From positions 992,001-1,056,000 of the forward strand of contig NZ_BNAQ01000001.1 of the NCBI RefSeq assembly GCF_014653575.1: a DNA stretch of 64,000 nt. Reading direction: 5' to 3'. The translations under genes and the position numbers were made by a program. The notes below the pieces were generated by a model, which saw nothing but the letters and a program-made list of their open reading frames with translations, was not told where the DNA came from and searched no databases. Positions within the stretch are counted from its first letter, which is position 1, and each line of letters begins with the position of its first letter. Positions 57,892 through 64,000 of this stretch are shown one piece after another. The stretch comes from Sphingomonas glacialis (lineage in GTDB: Bacteria; Pseudomonadota; Alphaproteobacteria; Sphingomonadales; Sphingomonadaceae).

Positions 57892-59451
57892 TTAGATCGC
57901 TTCCCCTGCCGCGCGCGCCCAGGCCTCACGATTGGCCTCGGCGCGCGGGACAAGCTTGTACGCGCCGATGGCGGCGGCGATCGTGATCGGCGCGACGAGC
58001 AGCAGCGACAGCACGCCGGTCGAGAGGCTCCCCGACAGCGTCGAGATCCGCCCAGCGAGATATGGCCCCATCGCCAGACCGAGCAGCGTGGTGCCGATGA
58101 AGAACGTCCCCGTCGCGGTGCCGCGCATCCGTGGCAACACGAGATCCTGCATCGTCGCCCCCGCCGCGCCGAGCGCGGTGCTGGCGCAGATCCCCGACAG
58201 GAATACCGCGGGATAGAACACCATCGTCGACGTCGCGGTGAACGCCAGCATCACGAACGGCAGCGGGACGGTCGCCCCGAACAGCACGACGATCAACCGC
58301 CCCGCCGGGTTGCGCCGCCGCAAGCGGTCGGCCGCGATGCCGCCAAGCGTCACGCCGAGAAACCCGCCGAGCGCCCCGCTCGACCCGACCAACAGCCCCG
58401 CCATCGCCGGCGTCTCGTGCAGCGTGCGCAGGACATAGGGCGATGCCCAGAAGCTCACCGCATAGCTGACAAAGGCGTTGAGGCCGTACGCGATGACGAC
58501 GCACAGGAAGGCGGGATTGCCGACGATCAAGCGGAAGGTCGGAGGATCGCGGCGCTTGAGCGCACATGCCCAGGAAAACACCGCATAGGCGCCGATCCCG
58601 ATCGCGACCCATTGCGGCCAGGGCTCGCCGAACGCGATCAACAGCGTCACCGCGCCGACCACGACGCCCAGCCCGAGCAGATTGACCAGCAGCGCCCTGC
58701 CCCCGCCCATCGCCGCGCCGATCAGCGTCAACGGTGGCAGGATCGTGACGAGCTCGGCGAGGAATTCCTTGAACGGCGCGGGATGCGCCGGCGGCTCGGG
58801 CAGGCCTTCGACCGCGCCGCGGATCGGTTCCCGCAAGGTCGCGATCACGAGCGCGAGGACCAGACCCGGAATGCCGACGATCATGAACGCCGCCTGCCAG
58901 CCGTGCAGCCCGAACGGTCCGCCATCGGGATAGGCGTGGTTCCAGCGCTGGACGATCAGCCCGCCGATCCCGAGCGACAGCCCGCCGCCGACGTACAGGC
59001 CCGACGAATAGATCGCGAGCGCGGTCGCGCGCAGGCGCTTGGGGAAGTAATCCGAGATCAGCGAATAGGCCGACGGGCTGGCGGTGGCCTCGCCGATGCC
59101 GACGCCGATCCGCGCGGTCGCCAACATCCCGCCGCTGCGCGCCATCCCCGAAAACGCGGTCATCGCCGACCACAAGGCGAGCCCGAGCGTCATCAAGCGG
59201 ACGCGGTGCCAATTGTCGGCGAGCCGCCCGAGCGGAATCCCGAACAACGAATAGAATACGCCAAACGCCGTCCCGTACAGAAAGCCGAGATCCTCGTCCT
59301 TCAAATGCAGATCGCGTTTGATGTCTTCGGCGAGGATCGAAATGATCTGCCGATCGACGAAATTGAGCACGTACACGAGGAAAAGGATGCCGAGCACATA
59401 CCAGGCATAGGCCGGCGCGCGCGTCGGCGCGGAACCCGGAATGGTCGCCAT
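57892..59451 (-). CDS. MFS transporter (spinster-like)
   Basis: A 519-residue membrane protein with about twelve segments, of the major facilitator superfamily. The first segments read YVLGILFLVYVLNFVDRQIISILAEDIKRDLHL, and the loop between segments 2 and 3 has GRLADNWHR, a form of the MFS signature. This spinster-like group is common in sphingomonads, often near degradation genes; the substrate is unknown. GAGAGGA precedes ATG 59451 (an in-frame TTG at 59454 is less likely). No partner genes are nearby. Confidence 0.9.
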   Translation of the reverse strand: MATIPGSAPTRAPAYAWYVLGILFLVYVLNFVDRQIISILAEDIKRDLHLKDEDLGFLYGTAFGVFYSLFGIPLGRLADNWHRVRLMTLGLALWSAMTAFSGMARSGGMLATARIGVGIGEATASPSAYSLISDYFPKRLRATALAIYSSGLYVGGGLSLGIGGLIVQRWNHAYPDGGPFGLHGWQAAFMIVGIPGLVLALVIATLREPIRGAVEGLPEPPAHPAPFKEFLAELVTILPPLTLIGAAMGGGRALLVNLLGLGVVVGAVTLLIAFGEPWPQWVAIGIGAYAVFSWACALKRRDPPTFRLIVGNPAFLCVVIAYGLNAFVSYAVSFWASPYVLRTLHETPAMAGLLVGSSGALGGFLGVTLGGIAADRLRRRNPAGRLIVVLFGATVPLPFVMLAFTATSTMVFYPAVFLSGICASTALGAAGATMQDLVLPRMRGTATGTFFIGTTLLGLAMGPYLAGRISTLSGSLSTGVLSLLLVAPITIAAAIGAYKLVPRAEANREAWARAAGEAI

Positions 59452-59636
59452 CAATCGATCCTCTCGGCATTTTCTGCTCTGCCGATGGACCTAGCAGACC
59501 ATACCCGAAATACGAAAGCGATTTTCGCACGTCCTCGGCGCGTGTGCGACGGGACGATCGCACACACGCTGGGGAAGCGCGTTTGTAACAAAGTGCTGCT
59601 GCCACAAAACGCTACCGCTCACGCTCTGCGGATTCG

Positions 59637-59666
59637 CTTGAAATGGTCCGGGTGAAGGCCGATATT
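59637..59666 (+). promoter_or_regulatory. Possible heat-shock (RpoH) promoter of the BI-1 family gene
   Basis: CTTGAAA is followed after about 18 bases by CCGATATT, resembling RpoH-type promoters. It lies about 45 bases before the start of the BI-1 gene. The -10 match is loose. Confidence 0.3.
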
Positions 59667-59708
59667 GCTGGTATCCGGCACTTGGCCGGTCATTAGGAGC
59701 TTTTCGCA

Positions 59709-60443
<735 letters not shown>

Positions 60444-60466
60444 GCGTATCAGGGATACCATCTTAC

Positions 60467-60503
60467 AGGGCCCGGCGGACCGCTCCGTCGGGCCCTTTCT
60501 TTT
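60467..60503 (+). terminator. Rho-independent terminator of BI-1 gene
   Basis: AGGGCCCGGCGGAC, loop CGCT, CCGTCGGGCCCT with one mismatch, then TTCTTTT. It lies 23 bases after the stop. Confidence 0.9.
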
Positions 60504-60518
60504 GCGCGAAAGACCAGC

Positions 60519-61298
60519 ATGCGGCTCGGGATCGATGTAACGCTCGATTATACGATCGATGGCGCGGCCGATGTGCTGCTGCTGATCGAGGCCGCAAAAG
60601 GCATCGACCAGCGGCTCGAACTGCAGGACATGCGAGTCTACACCGACACCCCGCTCCGCGCGGTGCCGGGCGAAGCCGGGATCGGCCAGCGCTGCTGGGC
60701 GCGCGGCGACGGTCCATTCCGCGCCGAATACAAGGCGATCGTCGAAATCGCCCGAACGCCGATCGACCTCGCGACGCTTGGCGATACGCCGATCCGCCTG
60801 ATGCCGGGCGAGACGATCCCCTATCTCCTCCCCAGCCGCTATTGCGAATCCGACCGGCTCGAGGGCTTCGTCCATCAGGAATTTCCGGGTCTTGCGGCCG
60901 GGCCGCTCGCGATCGCGCTGACGCAGTGGGTCGGCGATCATCTGACCTACGCCTGTGGGACATCGACTGGCACCACCACCGCGATGATGACCTTTGCCGA
61001 ACGCCGCGGCGTGTGCCGGGATTATGCGCATTTGCTCGTCGCGCTCGCGCGCGCTGGCGGCATCCCGGCGCGCTGCGTCTCGGCCTATGCTCCCGGCGTC
61101 GATCCGCCCGACTTCCACGCCGTCGCAGAATTGTGGATCGATGGCGGCTGGCATTTGATCGACGCGACCGGAATGGCATCGTGCGCCGACCTTGCCCGCG
61201 TCGCGGTGGGGCGCGATGCCACCGATATCGCGTTCATGACCGTGTTCGGCACCGCTACGCTCAACTGGCAGAATGTTGCGGTCACGAAACTGTCCTGA
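60519..61298 (+). CDS. Transglutaminase-like cysteine protease family protein
   Basis: A 259-residue protein with the transglutaminase-like triad intact: Cys166 in RRGVCRDYAHL, His200 in DFHAVAELW and Asp215 in LIDATGM. The N-terminal 120 residues form the usual beta-rich domain (LGIDVTLDYTIDGAADVLLLIEA). The family cleaves or cross-links peptides; substrate unknown. In contrast to the gene at 27786, the catalytic Cys is present. No ATP-grasp or alpha-E gene is adjacent. ATG 60519 follows the BI-1 terminator by 15 bases, so its promoter must lie in or before the terminator. Confidence 0.87.
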   Translation: MRLGIDVTLDYTIDGAADVLLLIEAAKGIDQRLELQDMRVYTDTPLRAVPGEAGIGQRCWARGDGPFRAEYKAIVEIARTPIDLATLGDTPIRLMPGETIPYLLPSRYCESDRLEGFVHQEFPGLAAGPLAIALTQWVGDHLTYACGTSTGTTTAMMTFAERRGVCRDYAHLLVALARAGGIPARCVSAYAPGVDPPDFHAVAELWIDGGWHLIDATGMASCADLARVAVGRDATDIAFMTVFGTATLNWQNVAVTKLS

Positions 61299-61299
61299 G

Positions 61300-61325
61300 G
61301 GAACACCGCGGCGCGCTCGAGTGTT
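61300..61325 (+). promoter_or_regulatory. Possible EcfG-type promoter of the small acidic protein
   Basis: GGAAC (61300-61304), 17 bases, TGTT (61322-61325), 30 bases before the start codon. It matches GGAAC-N17-nGTT with one deviation. Confidence 0.5.
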
Positions 61326-61354
61326 GGGGCTTTCTGCTATTCAGGAGAGCCAAG

Positions 61355-61660
61355 ATGACCGAAGACACCAAACTGGTTGATCAAAAAGCGCTCGACAGCC
61401 TGTCGGTCGCGCCCGGCAACCCCGACGATGCCAAGGATATTCACGATCCGCGGCAGAATGCTGGCCAGGACGAGTCGATCGCCAAGCGGCTCGAACGCAA
61501 TCCCGACAGCCCCGATGCGGCCCTCGACAATGCGCTCGACGAGTCGATGGACGCATCGGATCCGCCCTCGAACACCCAGCCGGGCGACAATGGCGCTGCG
61601 CCCAAGTCTTCGGGCTATGACTCGGACGCCGAAGCCAAGCGCGCGAGCGACGCCGACTGA
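61355..61660 (+). CDS. Small acidic, probably disordered protein
   Basis: A 101-residue hydrophilic protein (MTEDTKLVDQKALDSLSVAPGNPDDAKDIHDP), rich in Asp, Asn, Pro and Ala, without hydrophobic segments. CAGGAGAG precedes ATG 61355 at proper distance, and a GGAAC/GTT promoter-like pair lies just upstream, so it may be a general stress product. I do not recognise a family. The codon bias and lack of a competing frame support it as a gene. Confidence 0.65.
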   Translation: MTEDTKLVDQKALDSLSVAPGNPDDAKDIHDPRQNAGQDESIAKRLERNPDSPDAALDNALDESMDASDPPSNTQPGDNGAAPKSSGYDSDAEAKRASDAD

Positions 61661-61864
61661 ACTCCAGCGGCGGTCGCGCAGATGTTGCGCGATCGCCGCA
61701 GATCGCGAACTTATCCTTCTGATCAGTCATTTCTATCATAAGATATGTTGCGTCGCATCACGAAACGTGGTCGCTTGATGGGCGGGGACGGTGCGGCGTT
61801 AACCATGGCGAAAGGCCTTGAGGCGCAACGTTACTCGACTGCACTTTAGAGTGGGGTGACGGAA

Positions 61865-62416
61865 ATGGGCTCTCGAATGAAACCGGCCAATGGCGCGATG
61901 ACGCTGTCGGAAATGCAGGAATTTGCGACCTTTGCCTCGGCGACGCAGCGCTACGTGCGTCGCTCGCTCGACATCGGCCTCGACCGTGAAGACGCGATCG
62001 AACGTTGGTCGCGCGATGGCGTCGAAACCGCGAGCATTCGCGCGCAAGCCCGACTCTACACCCGCCTCCCCGCGATCCGAGCGCTGCTTCCCGACGATAC
62101 CGGGCTCGACGCGATCGAACCGTTCCTGACGCCGTTGATGACGGTCACCGCGTTCGATCTCGGCCAGGGCCGGCTCACCACTTTCGCAGCGTATCGCTTC
62201 CTGTACGAACGTCTGATCGGCGCCGAAGTGCGGCCGTGGCTGCCCGCCGCGTTCTGCTCGGCGGCGGCGCTTCCGCATCTCCATCCCGATCTGCGGCGCA
62301 AGCTGCTCCAGTCGATCAGCGAAGCGGCGGCGACCGCATCGGGCTGGTCGAACCGCCAGCCGGCCTTCTATCCGAAATGGGTCGAAAAGGTCGAATCGAC
62401 CGCGCTTCCGCACTGA
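61865..62416 (+). CDS. Hypothetical helical protein (183 aa)
   Basis: A 183-residue soluble, mainly helical protein starting MGSRMKPANGAMTLSEMQEFATFASATQRYVRRSLDIGLDREDAIERW. It has no signal peptide, membrane helix or metal motif that I can name. The start is uncertain: ATG 61865, ATG 61877 and GTG 61856 are in frame. It ends 9 bases from the convergent NUDIX gene. The opposite-strand open frame (61799-62413) is Arg-rich and looks like a shadow. Confidence 0.6.
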   Translation: MGSRMKPANGAMTLSEMQEFATFASATQRYVRRSLDIGLDREDAIERWSRDGVETASIRAQARLYTRLPAIRALLPDDTGLDAIEPFLTPLMTVTAFDLGQGRLTTFAAYRFLYERLIGAEVRPWLPAAFCSAAALPHLHPDLRRKLLQSISEAAATASGWSNRQPAFYPKWVEKVESTALPH

Positions 62417-62425
62417 GGCGCGACG

Positions 62426-63172
62426 CTACCCCCGAACCGCCGCGCTCATCGGCTCGGCGGTGACGGGATAGCCGAGATCGTCGGGAATGCAGAGATATTC
62501 GCGCCCATCGCGCGTTTCGCTCCACGGTGTCACGGTACGGATTTCATGCGCATGGGCATCCGCCACCGCGGCATCGAAATCCGCGAATTGCGCGAGCCGC
62601 TCGAGATTGCGCCGCGTCGGGAAGATGATCGTCGCGCGGCCCGCATCGGCATCGTCAAGCACATCCTGCGCGGTCGCCCAGAAGGTGCGGACATTCTCGG
62701 TCGCATCGACCACCGCGGCCGCCGACTCCGCGGGCAGCCGTGCGAGATAGAAGCGCGTGTCGAAGATCCGGCTCGCCGCGTGCGCCGGCAGCCACCGCGC
62801 AAAGCCGGTCAGCGCCGACGGATCGAGCGTCAACGACAGGTCGTGGAGCACCGCGCCGAACGCGACACCGTCATGCAGCGCGGCGCGCAGCCGCTCGAGC
62901 GTCGCCCCCGCCATCGGCGACATGCCGACGGCAACGCCGACTTCCTCGATCGTCTCGCGGATCGCGGCGATCCGCGCCGCCATATCGTCGGGGTCGCCGC
63001 CAAGCTCGAGCGCGAGCGCGCGATCTCCCGGATCGACGCGCCCGCCCGGGAACACCAATGCCCCACCCGCGAACACCATCGCGCGAGATCGCTCGACGAA
63101 CAGAAGGTCGGGCGCCGGGCCACCCGTTTCGCGGAACAGCACCAGCGTGGCGGCGGGGATCGGCGTGCTCAT
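62426..63172 (-). CDS. NUDIX hydrolase
   Basis: A 248-residue hydrolase of nucleoside-diphosphate-linked compounds. The NUDIX box is FPGGRVDPGD with a spacer then RETIEEVGVAVG (REx2EExG core intact). The longer length and C-terminal helical part (FARWLPAHAASRIFDTRFYLA) resemble the NUDT19/CoA-diphosphatase-like group, so acyl-CoA or CoA derivatives are possible substrates. ATG 63172 overlaps the stop of the upstream MpaB-like gene (ATGA), so both are co-translated. Confidence 0.9.
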   Translation of the reverse strand: MSTPIPAATLVLFRETGGPAPDLLFVERSRAMVFAGGALVFPGGRVDPGDRALALELGGDPDDMAARIAAIRETIEEVGVAVGMSPMAGATLERLRAALHDGVAFGAVLHDLSLTLDPSALTGFARWLPAHAASRIFDTRFYLARLPAESAAAVVDATENVRTFWATAQDVLDDADAGRATIIFPTRRNLERLAQFADFDAAVADAHAHEIRTVTPWSETRDGREYLCIPDDLGYPVTAEPMSAAVRG

Positions 63173-64000
63173 GCGCGGAATGCCCAGCGCAGCGTGCTCG
63201 CGACGCCGAACGTGCCGGCGCGCAGGAACGGCACGCCAAGGCTCGGCTGCGCGAGGCCATGCATCGCGCGTGCCCAGCGGGGGAGCAGATCGACCCCGGC
63301 CTGCAAGGTGATCGACGCGAACGGGCCCGCCGCGACCGAGGGCGCAGGCTGGTCGAACAGCACGCTCGCCACGTCGCGCGTGCGCGCATCGACCTGCAGC
63401 TCGGGCCGCATCGCCGCCATGATCGCCTCGGCCTCGGCGCGGCTGTGCGGCACGGGATCGACGCCGAGCGGCGCGGCGATGCGCGCCATCTCGGCGACGT
63501 AGCGGTCCTGGTCGGCGCGCGACATGGTCGGCTCGCCGTAGCGGATCCAGCCATCGAGGAAGCTCAGCACCTCGCAGACATGCACCCAGGCGAGCAATGC
63601 GGGATCGGCGGCGCGATACGGCGTACCATCGGGCAACGTACCGCCGATATGATCGTGGATCTGCCGCACGCGCGCGATCAGCGCGCGCGCATCGTCGGGC
63701 GCGCCGAAGGTGGTGACCGCGATGAAGCGCGCGGTCCGGCGCAACCGCCCCTGCATGTCGTCGCGAAAGCCCGAATGGTCCCACACCCCGGCCAGCACCT
63801 TGGGATGGAGCATCTGGAGCAGCAGCGCAGCGATCCCGCCGACCATCATCGAGGTGACGTCGCCATGGACGCGCCACGCCACCGAATCGGGCGGAAACAG
63901 TGCGTCCGCGTGGCGCTGCACGGGCTTTTCACCCCGCGCCGCATCATTGAACACGGCGCGCACTTGCCCGACGATCAAGCCCTTGAGCGGACGAGTCAGG
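63169..64000 (-). CDS. MpaB/DUF2236-family oxygenase-like protein (N-terminus beyond window edge)
   Basis: At least 276 codons of a DUF2236 protein: FPPDSVAWRVHGDVTSMMVGGIAALLLQMLHPKVLAGVWDHSGFRDDMQGRLRRTARFIAVTTFG is the family core, with conserved His and Asp/Arg positions that in the latex-clearing protein and MpaB bind haem. The frame stays open to 64000 with no clear start (a TTG at 63978 is the first available), so the gene probably begins outside the window. Its role is unknown; relatives include a rubber oxygenase and fungal MpaB. It forms a co-translated pair with the NUDIX gene. Confidence 0.88.
   Translation of the reverse strand, partial: LTRPLKGLIVGQVRAVFNDAARGEKPVQRHADALFPPDSVAWRVHGDVTSMMVGGIAALLLQMLHPKVLAGVWDHSGFRDDMQGRLRRTARFIAVTTFGAPDDARALIARVRQIHDHIGGTLPDGTPYRAADPALLAWVHVCEVLSFLDGWIRYGEPTMSRADQDRYVAEMARIAAPLGVDPVPHSRAEAEAIMAAMRPELQVDARTRDVASVLFDQPAPSVAAGPFASITLQAGVDLLPRWARAMHGLAQPSLGVPFLRAGTFGVASTLRWAFRA

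Noticed and set aside
61799..62413. Minus-strand open frame opposite the hypothetical helical protein
   Set aside because: Arg-rich composition and lack of a ribosome binding site indicate a shadow of the plus-strand gene.

Overview
The window is chromosomal DNA from a high-GC alphaproteobacterium, most likely a sphingomonad (Sphingomonas or a close relative). The evidence is an almost canonical CtrA with a CtrA box in front of it, a SahR-type regulator fused to a methyltransferase domain, a methionine synthase split into two genes, a GGAAC/CGTT promoter of the alphaproteobacterial general stress type, and Sphingomonas-type alkaline phosphatase and ScfR proteins. Genes are densely packed, often with ATGA, GTGA or TGATG overlaps. 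I see no rRNA, tRNA, CRISPR, prophage or transposase.

Layout. 1-937: rsgA (cut by the left edge) and a small charged protein. 1232-3531: secreted M28 peptidase and periplasmic cyclophilin. 3470-7234: a four-gene minus-strand operon of photoactive yellow protein (PYP), PAS-PAS-GGDEF diguanylate cyclase, a carrier-domain/mini-adenylation protein and an EAL phosphodiesterase. This is the most interesting locus: it looks like a self-contained blue-light to c-di-GMP module with its own chromophore-activation enzyme. 7540-7714: short-chain dehydrogenase pseudogene. 7784-10045: GH3 glycosidase. 10467-13454: stress operon of CsbD, triple-PAS LuxR regulator, CsbD and a membrane protein, behind a GGAAC-N16-CGTT promoter. 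13644-17800: TPP-riboswitch operon of TonB receptor, thiamine-kinase-like protein and PnuT/PnuC. 17824-22908: pseudouridine synthase, M15 peptidase, wrbA, pirin, LysR regulator and AI-2E-type permease. 23016-23720: ctrA. 23794-27772: amidohydrolase, threonine ammonia-lyase and bpt. 27786-31067: circularly permuted ATP-grasp, alpha-E and transglutaminase-like operon. 31158-34048: DsbD and a subclass B3 metallo-beta-lactamase in one operon. 34124-36896: alkaline phosphatase and a beta-helix protein. 37057-43002: sahR-metF-metH1-metH2 operon behind a perfect 22-bp palindrome. 43159-45495: two lipoproteins, aldo/keto reductase and a TupA-type ATP-grasp protein. 45667-49711: isocitrate lyase, SDR and ScfR-type regulator. 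50204-52876: aconitase. 53191-57888: tandem retropepsin-TPR protein, two exported ferritin-like paralogues and sodC. 57892-64000: MFS transporter, BI-1 family protein, transglutaminase-like protein, two small unknowns, NUDIX hydrolase and an MpaB/DUF2236 protein cut by the right edge.

Themes. Several units concern stress and redox: the CsbD operon, WrbA/pirin, SodC, DsbD and the ferritin-like pair. Others concern one-carbon and glyoxylate/TCA metabolism: SahR/Met, AceA/ScfR and AcnA. Palindromic repeats of two or three families punctuate intergenic regions, and one copy lies in frame inside metH2.
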